Source of the DNA: Diaporthe sp. PMI_573
Lineage: Eukaryota; Ascomycota; Sordariomycetes; Diaporthales; Diaporthaceae
Length of the DNA: 64,000 bases
NCBI GenBank assembly: GCA_021399435.1
Contig: JAJTUP010000011.1
Location: 620,001-684,000, forward strand
Direction: 5' to 3'
The stretch's first letter is position 1, and the number at the start of each line of letters is the position of its first letter. The translations under genes were made by a program, and so were the position numbers. The notes below the pieces were generated by a model that ran no database searches, had not been told where the DNA came from, and worked only from the letters and a program-made list of their open reading frames with translations. Of this stretch, positions 34,768-44,982 are shown piece by piece.

Positions 34768-35935
34768 TCACCACCAGCATGCGCTGATCAAGTTCCTCAG
34801 GCGGGATTTCATGGACTGAAGGGCACAGTCACTGCACCATTTCCGCACTCCCGATGAAAATGGGTCAAGCGTCACTGCCCAGTCCCGTTGTGGTTCACCT
34901 TGTGTGTGCAATTTCTGGCTCATCGACTTTCTCTTGCGACAGCCGCAGCACTCGAATTTCGTATATGTGCCGATTGACCTCTCGGATTCGCGTTCCGCGG
35001 ACGCATAAGAAGCTCCCAACTCAACAGCCAGGCGGCGGGGTTTGCGTGTGGCCCAGGGGAAATTTAGGGCAATGAGTACAGTGGACACATCTCGCTGGAA
35101 CTCGGGAATGCTGGCCATAAGGTCTCTGAGCTGTGGAAGGTGCTCGCGCAAGCCGCAGGCGAAAACGGCGAACAGCTTGGGAAGGTCTCGTGAGGCAGGA
35201 TACTTGTAGATCTTCCTGGCTGCTGTGGGGATTTCACTGAAGAGGCTGTGCTTGCCCAAGACATCCTTGCTGTGGATGAGCTTATCGGCAGACCCGAAGA
35301 GTTTGAATGTGTGGAGATAACACAGTGTCGCGGCAAACCATTCGATTAGGTACTCGTAGACTGCAGCCTTCAGGTCTTGCAGCAGGAAAAAGTCGGCCGT
35401 CAGCCACAGAGAGACGTTGCTCTGTATATCGGGGCCTGGGATGTATGCGTCCACGCTGGGTGCCCAATTTGGGATGTATCCTAAGATGGACCGCGTCAAT
35501 CATTTCTGTGATATCAACATGGAAGCGGCATACCCATACTTACGGCCCGAGTAAATGAACTTCAAAAGATCATCGATCTGCTCTGGTTCTTCCTCTTTGA
35601 GGTGGATCTTGCCAGTTTGAGCTTCCTGCCAATTGCTCGCGAAAGCCTTCTCAAACCAGACACATCGACTTCGCAAAATAACCTTGTGTACCTTCCACAC
35701 TCTTCCACCGCAAGTGATTTCCGCATCAGAGAAATTGCCAGACTCTAGCAGGCTATGATGCAAATTAGCTGTGTGGCTCTCAGATGCAAACGTATAGAGA
35801 GGAGAGGGATCGCACGCACTCTAGGTTTTGCTTCACCAGTCGGTCATGCTTCTTCATTTTGCCAGGGTGTCGACGACGCTTGGGTGATGGCGGCTCTGAG
35901 CTGTCTGGGGCGGATCGAACCTGCGTGGACGCCAT
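34768..35935 (-). CDS. BTB/POZ-domain protein with Cys-rich C-terminus (copy 1)
   Basis: My minus-strand model has exons 35935-35816, 35742-35544 and 35480-34768, about 343 residues. A short basic head (SPKRRRHPGKMKKHDRLVKQN) precedes the BTB core: SGNFSDAEITCGGRVWKVHKVIL, then RCVWFEKAFASNWQEA and DLLKFIYSG. The last exon carries a helical region (LWLTADFFLLQDLKAAVYEYL, LRDLMASIPEFQRDVSTVLIALN) and a tail with ECCGCRKRK and WCSDCALQSM, a possible zinc site. The first splice junction is uncertain: the phase-consistent acceptor at 35743 drops the expected LLE before SGNFSD, while the better-looking acceptor breaks phase. BTB proteins mediate dimerisation and Cullin-3 or transcription-factor contacts. 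A second related gene is at 41309-42468 in the opposite orientation. Confidence 0.8.
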
Positions 35936-36077
35936 CTCTGAGCGATATTCTTTGACGAGAGTATGAGGGTGTTGCAGGTTGAGTTGTTGCAGCACAACGT
36001 TTCGACGCAGGAGAGGTACTCGAAAATGGTGTTGAGGTAGGAGGTTAACTTTAAGATTGCTCATGCAGGGAACTTTT

Positions 36078-36668
36078 TCAGCTTAGATAATGTTGAGTTA
36101 TTGCCTTGAGACCCCCTAGATGGTGCCTTGCCCATTGATACTTGCGCAAATCCAAGGCACAGTTGACTTTGTGGCGGTAATTAACGTGCCTCCTTAGTAA
36201 GGAGAGTGCCTCCATTTTCCTGTGCATTTTTCTCTCCTCCGCAAGCCCCCCAGACAATCTTCCTCCAGATGCATGCACTTCAAAGAGACTGCACGTGCTA
36301 AGAGCTCCATAACAGTCCTTGGCCATGTTTTCCATGTTCTCTGCAACTCGATTGTCGGTCTCCCAGTCTCTCAAGGGTACTCGCAACTTGACGTCATCGG
36401 CCAGGGCGTACAAAAGGAATGCCCACAAGATCTCAGTTCCGACGTCATCACCACTGAGGTCACCACAGTCCCCCTTTACCTCGCGCTCGAACCCATTCAC
36501 AGTTATGTCTTCGCCGACCGACTCAGAAGTAAGGAGCACAGTACACGGTGAGGATATCGTCAAGGAAGAGAACATCACCTGGAGGACCTCGCACCCATAC
36601 CAGAAGCCCTCAGACGATGATGACTTCAAGGCAGAATGGGAAGGGTCATGCCACTGCGGGACCATCAA
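36078..36668 (-). CDS. doubtful open frame antisense to the GFA gene 5' end
   Basis: A 196-codon open frame without recognised domain, opposite the first exon and upstream region of the GFA-like gene. Its C-terminal half (YALADDVKLRVPLRDW, ALSLLRRHVNYRHKVNCALDL) has a normal amino-acid mix and reads like protein rather than noise, and the frame ends about 140 nt before the BTB copy 1 start region. Its N-terminal half lies opposite conserved GFA codons, so that half is probably a shadow. It may be a small gene starting inside the overlap, or nothing. Confidence 0.2.
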   Translation of the reverse strand: MMVPQWHDPSHSALKSSSSEGFWYGCEVLQVMFSSLTISSPCTVLLTSESVGEDITVNGFEREVKGDCGDLSGDDVGTEILWAFLLYALADDVKLRVPLRDWETDNRVAENMENMAKDCYGALSTCSLFEVHASGGRLSGGLAEERKMHRKMEALSLLRRHVNYRHKVNCALDLRKYQWARHHLGGLKAITQHYLS

Positions 36669-37179
36669 CTATCTGCTGAGCAGGGAGAAGCCGCTATCAT
36701 CAAAATACTGTCATTGCGTCGACTGCCAGAGGATGCACGCAGTGAGTGAGAGCCCCGGGTGAAGCTTTGGAGAAGGTGTGATGTCACAGCCAAATTCTAA
36801 TATGTCGTCACAGGCTCCATTCCAGTGGGCAGCAATATTCCACAAGACCGACTTCCGCTTCCTCAACGGTGCCGAGGGCTTGAACTTTTACTCGCCTTCG
36901 CTACGCCGGCCACTTCACGATCTGCCCTGCAAGGTCTACTGCGAGACGTGCCACACTCCCATCATGGATGAAGGGAGGCGGATGGTTATGCTGTTTCCGG
37001 AGCTTCTTAAAGGTATCCACTCTCAGAGGGGGAAGGATGCTTTTAAGGTAGGGGATCACATCTGCTGGGGCGGTCGGGTTGTGGATGAAGGCGTGTTCGA
37101 AGGAGACGGGGTGAGGAAATGGAAGGGGGTCGACAAGCAGAGTGAGTTGCTTGACGATGGCAAGGGCGGGAAGTTATAA
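36505..37179 (+). CDS. GFA/CENP-V (Mss4-like) zinc-fold protein
   Basis: Exons 36505-36741 and 36814-37179 (72-nt intron at a codon boundary) encode 200 residues. Zinc-ligand motifs of the glutathione-dependent formaldehyde-activating fold are in order: GSCHCGTINY (about 50), KYCHCVDCQRMHA (about 68-79, ending at the intron) and, after the intron, VYCETCHTPIMDEGRR. The family is named for Gfa, reported to speed formaldehyde-glutathione adduct formation, but most fungal members have no proven substrate. An in-frame upstream extension exists with a basic, Ser/Arg-rich start that could resemble a mitochondrial presequence (from about 36319). I chose ATG 36505 because upstream residues lack family similarity. 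A paralogous role in S-containing or secondary metabolism cannot be judged. Confidence 0.85.
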
Positions 37180-37227
37180 AAGGCAGATAAGCTGTTAATT
37201 TTTGGTTCCAATTATTATGACATTTCA

Positions 37228-38886
37228 TTACAATGCCACTCCCACAGGCAGAGCCACGACCTGCTCGTTCGTCAGGTACCCGCAACCCGCCACCGTCGCT
37301 GTCGTATTTCCACCAGCAGCAGCCTGGTCCTCACTGAGACACAGCCCGGACGCGGCGTTGATCAGGTTTCCCGAGATGAAGTAATCCCATCTGTTCTCCT
37401 TCCCGACAGCACACCCTGACTCCTGAGATGCAAGCTGACCCTTTGTACCGACAGTCAGACACGCCTTGGGGCTCAGCAGGCTACTGACGTGCCCGTCCGG
37501 CTTGACCTTCCAGACCTGAGAGTCCGTGCCGCTGCAGTTGGACCATTTCACGGTCCCGGTGGTTGAGTCAGTTAAGCAATGTAGCGAAAAGGTGTTGAAG
37601 ATCAGCCCCGTCGGGATGGTGCGAATAGCGTTTCCAGCCGAGGGATTCGAAAGACGGAAGACGGCCGTGCCACGAGATGGGACAGCTGATGCCTTGATTC
37701 CGCCTGCCTCGAGGGCTACAGACGTCGTCTGGTTCGTCCACAGGTCCTGAACGTTGATCGAAGACGGCGTTGGCAGTTCATCGGAGAAGATACCGATCCG
37801 ACCCCACGATACTTCTAGGTCTCCGGTGACGTTGCCGCGATTCAACACCGTGACCAGCCGATCCCCATTGTACAGGCTCTTGGTCAGTACGTCCCAGGTT
37901 CCGTCCTGGCTGACCAAGGTCGCCTGCTGCACCAATGGATCCTGATCCACGGCGATCAGGTCCCTGTTGGTGAGATATTCGACTTCGGCTTCCGTGATGT
38001 TCAGTAAGTCAGTACTGAGGATCAAGGGCGCCGAGAGGCTGCACCACAGGGCAAAATGGCTCTTCTTCTCGGTCAGTGTGTAGTCGAAATGATCGACATT
38101 GAGGAAGTCTGGGTCGTTGAAGTAGCCGGGGCGCTGGAACCTTGCCAGCCGGACCTCCTGCCCGTAGTTGAACATGATCGAGTCCCAGCCCGTGATGTCA
38201 GGCCAATAATTGGTACTGTTCCATACCAGCGTGTCCCTCGAATGCCTCGCGAGTTGGCCGTACTGCGGCACCCACTCCATCACTGCGTACCAGCTGCTGA
38301 GGTTGCTCGCTTCGGCAAAGTATGCCGGGGCAGACTCGGAGAACATCATCTGCTTCGGCCACATCGACGACAGGATGTCATGCCACTTCCCATACACCCT
38401 TTTGTACGTCGCCTCCGTGGTGTCTGGCATGTTACAACCATCAAGCTTCAGGTACTCGAACCCCCAGGTCACAAAGTCCTGCGCGTCGATCTCCTCGTAA
38501 CCATAAGCTCCGGGGTAACCAGCACAGGATTTGTTCCCTGCATCTGTGTAAATACCCGGGATGAAACCCTTTGATTTAATGAAGTCGGTAAGCCAAAACG
38601 GACCGCGGGGGAACTTCTTCTCGTCCCACGCCATGGAGCCGTTTGGCAGGCGCTCCATGAGGGACCACGCATCGTCGAGGTTCAGGCGGTTGTAGCCTGC
38701 TGTCAGCAGGCCCCTGGAGACCATGGCCTCTGCCGTGTCGACGAAGAGGGACTCGTTGAGACCTTCCATATACCTGGCCCAGTTATTGAACCCCATGGGA
38801 GGTAGCGGCGAGAGCACACCGGGTGGGTTGAAGCCTGCCGCAGCAGGACTTGCGAGGAGGAGCTGGGCCATTGCGAGGAACATCAT
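37228..38886 (-). CDS. GH27 alpha-galactosidase with C-terminal ricin-like module
   Basis: An uninterrupted frame of 552 residues. A signal peptide (LAMAQLLLASPAAAG) leads into the GH27 barrel: PPMGFNNWARY, YNRLNLDDAW (about 65-73), YLKLDGCN with the nucleophile Asp149, ARHSRDTLVW supplying the probable acid/base Asp218, and GYFNDPDFLNVD. A beta domain follows, then about 120 C-terminal residues with Cys pairs and QVWKVKPDGHVSS, GLCLSEDQ, resembling a ricin-B/CBM13-like sugar-binding module. The family removes terminal alpha-1,6-galactose from raffinose-type sugars and galactomannan. It is secreted and has several N-glycosylation sites. The gene is divergent from the phytanoyl-CoA-dioxygenase-like gene, with two CreA-type sites in the shared spacer. 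The stop lies 49 nt from the convergent GFA stop. Confidence 0.95.
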   Translation of the reverse strand: MMFLAMAQLLLASPAAAGFNPPGVLSPLPPMGFNNWARYMEGLNESLFVDTAEAMVSRGLLTAGYNRLNLDDAWSLMERLPNGSMAWDEKKFPRGPFWLTDFIKSKGFIPGIYTDAGNKSCAGYPGAYGYEEIDAQDFVTWGFEYLKLDGCNMPDTTEATYKRVYGKWHDILSSMWPKQMMFSESAPAYFAEASNLSSWYAVMEWVPQYGQLARHSRDTLVWNSTNYWPDITGWDSIMFNYGQEVRLARFQRPGYFNDPDFLNVDHFDYTLTEKKSHFALWCSLSAPLILSTDLLNITEAEVEYLTNRDLIAVDQDPLVQQATLVSQDGTWDVLTKSLYNGDRLVTVLNRGNVTGDLEVSWGRIGIFSDELPTPSSINVQDLWTNQTTSVALEAGGIKASAVPSRGTAVFRLSNPSAGNAIRTIPTGLIFNTFSLHCLTDSTTGTVKWSNCSGTDSQVWKVKPDGHVSSLLSPKACLTVGTKGQLASQESGCAVGKENRWDYFISGNLINAASGLCLSEDQAAAGGNTTATVAGCGYLTNEQVVALPVGVAL

Positions 38887-39657
38887 GTGTTTGCTTGGAT
38901 TTCCAGGGACGGGGCTTTCTGATTCTGTAGAGTGGTGATAGAGTCACGACAGCGACAGTCAACCAGGCCGAGAGGACTGCTGCAAGTGGAAGAAGCACTT
39001 GAGATGCCGTGGTCCGACTCCGATGGTTCGACAGGCTGCAGATGCCGGCGAGTGAGATTATCCAACATCGCCTAATCTAGCCATGTTATTCTCATTGCGC
39101 CTAGCTAGCTGCTCATCTGTTGAGCCGTAGATGCATATATTGACTGCACGCATGCAGTCGATGGATCCCGGTCGAAGCTCAATGGCCGCCTGGCTGAAAG
39201 GGAGGGTCGGAGACAGACTTAGAGCGGGCTTGAGCGGGGTCGACCATCGTATCCGGCCTGAACAGGGCCGGGCCAGCGGCGGGGCTGCCGGTTAGCAGCA
39301 GCAGCCAGCAGCAGCATCGTGCAGCAAGGGGTAACGTTCCATGCATACGGCTGGCTACGTGATGCTCGGCCGTAGTGATGACTTGCAGCGGCCTGCGTCG
39401 ACTGTTCCGGTGGAGCTGAGCTTACTGTGAACAGTGCAAGGCGAGGATACCCTTTTAAACCCCCTTGGCAGAGCTGCCAGTGCGGGTCAAACCCAGGCTT
39501 CTTTTGCTGTGTCTGAACAGGGGGTCCCGTCCTAACTCTATGTCAACCTCATTCCATCAATCGACGTCAACGCATCTCCAAACCCTGAATCCCACCCTGG
39601 CCTGCCAAAAGCAGCCTTCGATCTACACTTAAAAATACACACTTTACATCTCCCATA
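38887..39657. other. shared 771-bp promoter between GH27 (-) and dioxygenase (+)
   Basis: Divergent spacer. It contains a CAG-rich run (about 39296-39331) and two GCGGGG sites listed separately. It ends in a CT-rich/AC-rich leader just before the ATG at 39658. Confidence 0.6.
39234..39284 (+). promoter_or_regulatory. pair of CreA/Mig1-type sites
   Basis: GCGGGG at 39234-39239 and again at 39279-39284 match SYGGRG, 45 nt apart and about 350-400 nt upstream of the alpha-galactosidase start. Paired sites are typical of genes repressed by glucose, which is well known for fungal alpha-galactosidases. The consensus is short, so chance occurrence in this GC-rich spacer is possible. Confidence 0.35.
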
Positions 39658-40539
39658 ATGGCTGCCGATTCCCTTCGTGAACGTCTCAACCGCGACGGTT
39701 TCGTCGTCATCCCATCCGCCATCACGCCCGACCAACTCACCAAGCTGCGCGAGGCCACCGCCGAGGTGGCGTCACTAGCCAGGGCAGGGAAGTGGCCCTC
39801 GGTCCGCACACTCCCCAAGCAGTTCCCACCCTGGCCCAAAAACAGCCCAGAGGTAGCCAAGGAAGGCATATGGGGCGTCCAGGGGATGATGCACCCAGAC
39901 CTGCCCAACAGCTCCACGTTTGTGCAAGTCTACTTCAGCGACGCAATCGTCAACCCTACCAAGGAGCTCCTCCAGTGCGGCGACGACGAGCTGGTCATGG
40001 AGCTATTCAACCTGCTCGTGCGGCCCGACAAGGACTTCGAGCTGCGGTGGCACCGTGACGACATCCCCGCCACGGCCACACCCGAGGAGGAGCTCGAGAG
40101 GCTTAACAAGCCCGCCTTCTCGGCGCAGTGGAACCTGGCGCTGTACGAAGACGCCAGCTTGATTGCTGTGCCTGGGAGCCACACGCGGGCGAGGACGGAG
40201 TTTGAGAGGAACGCTGACCCGTTTGAGAAGGAGATCCCGGGGCAGATGAGTGTTCAGCTTAATGCTGGTGATGTGGTGTTTTATAATAACAACATCTTCC
40301 ACCGTGGTGTGTACAGCGCGGAGAAGGAGAGGATGACGCTGCATGGGAGCGCGGGTCATGTTGACGGCTCGGTGCTTCGGGCGAGGAATGTGCTTCAGCA
40401 TGGTCTACGAGACTGGATAGATCGTGTTGATTTCAGTGGGCTGGACGAGAAGACACTTGTGCGGGCTCAGAAGATGAAGGCAAGTCTTGTGAAGCTGGGG
40501 CAGGAAGCTGGCGATGTTGGGTACTCCTTGGATGGGTGA
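39658..40539 (+). CDS. phytanoyl-CoA dioxygenase (PhyH) family protein
   Basis: A single exon of 293 residues, no targeting signal, so probably cytosolic. The Fe(II)/2-oxoglutarate facial triad is visible as WHRDD (His132, Asp134) and IFHRG (His215); an Arg ten residues later in KERMTLHG may bind 2-oxoglutarate. The start RLNRDGFVVIPSAITPDQLTKLR is the usual N-terminal signature, and ALYEDASLIAVPGSHTRARTEFE precedes the distal His. Family members hydroxylate diverse substrates, from phytanoyl-CoA to fungal secondary metabolites; this short form without a peroxisomal PTS is of the type often labelled phytanoyl-CoA dioxygenase-like. The substrate is unknown. It shares its upstream region with the GH27 gene, so co-regulation is possible but not shown. 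Confidence 0.9.
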   Translation: MAADSLRERLNRDGFVVIPSAITPDQLTKLREATAEVASLARAGKWPSVRTLPKQFPPWPKNSPEVAKEGIWGVQGMMHPDLPNSSTFVQVYFSDAIVNPTKELLQCGDDELVMELFNLLVRPDKDFELRWHRDDIPATATPEEELERLNKPAFSAQWNLALYEDASLIAVPGSHTRARTEFERNADPFEKEIPGQMSVQLNAGDVVFYNNNIFHRGVYSAEKERMTLHGSAGHVDGSVLRARNVLQHGLRDWIDRVDFSGLDEKTLVRAQKMKASLVKLGQEAGDVGYSLDG

Positions 40540-41308
40540 GGGCGTTAGAATCAAGCAGTTGTGGGATCAGCAGATGTACAGCTGATAGTTGCAGGCATTC
40601 CAAGCAGCCCTGTGTTAACGATATGGTATCAAGCTCTCAAAATGTTCTGTTGGAAGAAATACAGTTGCTTACTCAACCTTGGGAGTAACATCATTCCCAA
40701 AATGGCCCATACTTTCCCAAATGAACCATGCATCCGAGCTGTACACGAATGATGAACATCGTAACATGGCCAGGTGACGTCTAAACTAGAAAGTAAGGAA
40801 GATCTCTAAGTCCTTTGTGAAAAAGGTCGAAGTCTACAAAAGTTGGCTTTGATCAGCTCTTTTGTGGAAGCTACCTGTGTATCATCACATTTATCAATTA
40901 TGAATCCAATCGACTCCGTTGGAGGCTGTCGCAGAAGGAAGACAGGCAAGGAAGTTGCTTGCAATCTTGCTGGTGCTGAGGTAGGGTTTGGAGGCTGCAG
41001 TTGGTGCTTTCCGACTGAAACCTCACCTGGAACAAACCGTCTTGCCTGTTTCCTTTCTTGAGCTGCAAGTGGTCTACTAAATTAGGTACTTATCTAACCA
41101 CACCACCTCTTTGTTCACCTGTAAAAATCAATCCGGCACCCAGCTCTGACCAACGGATCTCAACCTGCCCCTGGTATCAGACGAAAATTGGCCGGAAAAC
41201 CACGAATAAGAAGTCCCAGCGTTTACAACTCATATGTTGGACAGTGTCACGTCAAGACTTCCAGAGATCACATCTACACATTGGCTGGCGAAAACAATTC
41301 CATTGAAC
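40540..41308. other. intergenic, upstream of BTB copy 2
   Basis: No gene is supported. It holds the 3' flank of the dioxygenase gene and the AT-rich upstream region of the second BTB gene. Confidence 0.5.
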
Positions 41309-42468
41309 ATGCCGGTATTTGATTCATCGAAAGAGAACTTATGGCGGATCCCGGACGACATCCAGGGGATTGAGAAGCCCGCTCATCAACTCGCCAGTTC
41401 CGAGATCTTGGCATTGAAGTCGAAGAATGATACCAAGTCTGGAATGCACCCTCCTAGACAGTTCAAGTGGCTCTCGGCTAACTTCCGTTTTTAGAATCCT
41501 CGAGACCGGATTGTTTTCCGACTGCAGTGTGATTTGCAGAGATCAAACATGGAAGGCCCACAAAGTCATTCTGAACCGATGCCCTTACTTTGCGCGCGCG
41601 TTTTCACCCTCTGGCGGCTTCAAGGTATGGAAAGTCGAGTGAGGGTTCTCTGAGCTTTGTGGCTAATCATACATCATCTATGCCCTGTCGAAGGAAGCGC
41701 TTGAATCCAAGATTACCATTGAGAACTTCGAACCATTCGAAGTGTCATGGTTACTCGAGTACATCTACGGATTGCGTAAGGACATACCTCGGGAGCATCA
41801 GACACGAATACGCAAAGGGCTCTATAAGCTAACATGAAGCTGAATTCGCAGAAATCAACGTCGAGCATTCTAAGAGTACCAGTCGGAGCGGATCATTCCT
41901 CGAGACCTGCGCACTTCTTTGGGACATTGGCGACTTTTTCAAGCTCCCAGATCTAAGTCAATCTGCCCTCACCCAGCTGCAAAATCGTTGTAGGGTCCTT
42001 TTCATCCGGTCTCGATACGTATCGATAATGCTCAAGGAGATTGACTTTCTACCTGACTTGGAAGCGGGTATTCGCGGGGCTTGGCGCCATGATAGAGTTG
42101 CGAGCCCAATGCGACAGGACCTCATCGGCCTTTGTGTCGCCATTCATCCATTCGTCAAGGATCACGAATCCTTCATCAGCCTCCTCGATGAGATACCCGC
42201 TTTCACCGCGCAATATGTCAAGGCTCTCCTTGGCTGTCCTGGAATGCAAAGGTTCGAGTGCCACCTGGGAATATACGGAGCCAAGTGCACTCTGTCAGAT
42301 TGCCAACAGCGCCTTTTCGACTCCAAGGGGGTGCAAGTTAGTGATGAGGTCTTGGTCTGGGCACCGACATCCCTGAATTTCTGGGACAATTACCCTTTTT
42401 GGTTCTGCTCGAAGGCCTGCTATAATAATGCAGTTGACAGATGGGTCCAAGCTTGTGGAGATCCGTAG
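41309..42468 (+). CDS. BTB/POZ-domain protein with Cys-rich C-terminus (copy 2)
   Basis: Four exons (41309-41436, 41495-41624, 41694-41775, 41852-42468) encode 318 residues; all introns are GT..AG and in phase, the first with a GGCTAAC branch site. The BTB core reads ILETGLFSDCSVICRDQTWKAHKVIL, then RCPYFARAFS, KITIENFEPFEVSWLLEYIYGL. The helical C-terminal part (LLWDIGDFFKLPDLSQSAL, SFISLLDEIPAFTAQYVKALLGC) aligns by eye with copy 1, and the tail again carries a Cys cluster (RFECHLGIYGAKCTLSDC and FWFCSKACYNNAV). The matching order of motifs makes the two genes paralogues, but DNA identity is low, so the duplication is old. It probably dimerises through BTB; the Cys cluster could bind zinc. 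Partners and function are unknown. Confidence 0.88.
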
Positions 42469-42983
42469 GGTCGATTCAATCCTGCGAATCAGTATAACCA
42501 GCAGAGGGTATCCAAGCAAGACCCGAGAGACCAACGGGAACACATCGTTCTGGGATACGGAGAAGAGGACGAAAAAGTGCATGTCAGGATGCCAAAAGTT
42601 CGATTACATTACAAGCAGGTAGGTAGTCTCTATCAAGACGTGTCAAGTTCCCGCACATTCTGACGGGATAATCAAATATGGTGAACCCAATCGAGGTCCT
42701 TGGGAAAGGATGAACGCTCAAGCCACACTACATGCCTTTGCAGGACTTGACAGCCCTGAAAGTGTATTAAGGCTTTTTTCAAGCCGCATTGTAATGCATC
42801 ATTTGTGTCTCAAAAGCCCCAAAAATGTGTCATTTAGAATGTCACTACTCTAACAGAGGATCCGGATCGAATGACAACTGCAACATATCAGTTGAAAATG
42901 AAGAATCTCGTGAGCTGACGCCAGAGGTCGACAGTATGCTTCTCAGGCTACTCCGCATCGATGTCCAAGACACTAGGCCCAGT
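42469..42983. other. intergenic between convergent genes
   Basis: It lies between the stop codons of BTB copy 2 (+) and the AAA+ gene (-). No feature was recognised. Confidence 0.5.
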
Positions 42984-44982
42984 TTACTCAGCGCCGCCTG
43001 TGCTAGGTGCGCCTCCTCGAACATAACACACCTCAATGTCGTCGTCCACGTTGGGCTGTACACGGTACGTGGTGATTCCCTGACCCTCTTTGATCTCATC
43101 CTCCATCTCAAGATAGTGGTCAATCACCTCGCCCTCGATCATCCGATTGACCCCGTTGATGACGCTCCTCGCCCCCAGCTGCTCCACATACTCATCTTGA
43201 GCGATGATGCGGCAGACAGTGTAGTCCCTGGGGATCTGAAGGTCAATGTCACCGACGAATCGCTGCTTCTCCTCCTCGCGCGTGATGACGACCGGTTTTG
43301 CGAGATCCTTGCCCACCTCGGTCAGGTACTTGTGGGCCACGGCTGCCTGCTCTATCTGCGAGAAGGTCAGGAATGGGACGAACTCTGTGATTCTCCCTGT
43401 CAGGGGTGCGCCGAATGTCGAGATGGACTCCGTTCGGAGGGTCTTGCAGAGGCCCTTGACGAGCTTCTCTGAGGCAGCAGGGCCATCAGATTGAAAGAGG
43501 GTCGCTTCATTGTCCTTGCAGAACTCATGGATGGTGTCGTCAAAGGCGTTGGTGGCCAGAATCCAGATTGCCTTGGAGCAGTCCACGGTGGCCTTGGCCT
43601 TCCTGTCCTCGTATTCGCCTGAGAATGCCGTCAGTCAAATCAATGCAGATCGTCAATTCTTGGGGATTGGGAATCTTACCATTCTCGAATGGAAGCAGAA
43701 GCGTCTGATGAACACGCTTGGTGGTCTTCTCAAATTCATCCAGAAAGACGATGCATCTCTTGCCGGCATTGCGAGCCAGGAAGCTGTTCAGTAGCGAGCT
43801 GTTCTCCCAGTCCTGGTAAGGAGCCCTGGCACCAAACATCTCCTTCTCATCGCTCTTGTTGGTACAGTCCACAATCTCCATCTCAAGGGAGATGAGCTCG
43901 CCGAGCCTCCGAGCAAGCTCTGTCTTGCCGTGGCCAGAAGGGCCGGCAAAGACCATGACGAGAGGTGAATTGGAAGGTTTTGCGAGATGACGAAGGAGTC
44001 GCTTGATGAGGAATTGTCCCGCTGGCGTCTGTCCGATGAGGAAGTAGGGGACACCAAGGAGGTTCTCGGCGTCCTTGTACGACGTCACCTGCTTGGCCCG
44101 CGGGCCATGAGTCCTGAGGATGCTGGCCATGTGCATGTAGTATCGTTGCCTGAAGTTGATCCGAGAAGCGATCAGGGCTTGCGCAGAATGAGTGCACCAC
44201 AACATGTATTCTTGGTTCAGCTCAGACATCTCCTGGCTGGGCGGTCCGTCGGCAGCCAGGTCTCGCGTGAGCGGGAAGTAGAAAGGCTTAGGAAGGGCTG
44301 CAGGGTTTGCACCAAGACTGAGGAGTGTGGCAACCAGATCAGTGGTGTCATTTCTGAACGAGCCGCCCAAAGCTACGGCGTAGGCGAGCAGCGGCAGGTC
44401 CTCGGACAATCCGCAAGAAGCCGTCGCGTTGACGTCTCCGCCGTACTTGCACCAGAGCCTAATAAGCTCCGGGTTGCGCGTCTCTACGACGTAGAAGATA
44501 GCCGGGAAGCCTCCGACAGTTGCATTGATCTCGGCTCGAACGGTGTCGGGGCTGTAGTGGGCCAGGTAGTTGCGGACCCTGTCGCAGCTCTCGCCGTGTT
44601 GGATGGCGCCGACTAGCTCGTAGAGGAAGAAATCACCACTCTCATCCTTGCCTCCGTTAATGAGGGCCTTCGGGGGTGGGACGCGCGGGAGGACGAAGTC
44701 CCACTCCTCAACATCGTCTTCTTGGTCTGATGATGGGGTCTCTGATTGGGGTGTAGGATTCGCCGTGTTGCTGCCCGACAGGTCCTGCTCTTGCGCCAGT
44801 GGCTCGGATGCAACCTCTTGGTTGGGGGTTGGAGGAAGTTGAGGGAAGTTGAGGGTGATCTTGCGGTACGATCCGATTGCCTGGTCAATGTCTTGGTCAT
44901 TATTTCGGAGGAGTGCTCGAGCGCGGCCATTGCTAATGCCGAGGGTCTCTGCCACCTGTCGCTCGGGGCTTGGAGGCTCCAT
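42984..44982 (-). CDS. ankyrin plus ClpB-type AAA+ ATPase (Skd3/CLPB-like layout)
   Basis: Exons 44982-43680 and 43618-42984 (61-nt intron) encode 645 residues. A UBA/CUE-like helical head (about 8-40, VAETLGISNGRARALLRN) and an acidic linker precede ankyrin-like repeats (about 155-230: AIFYVVETRNPELIRLWCKYGGDVN, VATLLSLGANP). The AAA+ core has Walker A GPSGHGKT (347-354), Walker B IVFLDEF (Asp415, Glu416), sensor ILATN (Asn458) and an Arg in LTGRITEF that fits the Arg finger of HSP100 second domains. A C-terminal small domain follows (ARSVINGVNRMIEGEV). The order ankyrin-AAA+ is that of metazoan CLPB/Skd3, a mitochondrial disaggregase, but here no presequence is seen and a ubiquitin-binding-like head is added. 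It is transcribed divergently from the coiled-coil/MIDAS-like gene. It presumably remodels proteins; the substrate is unknown. Confidence 0.88.
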
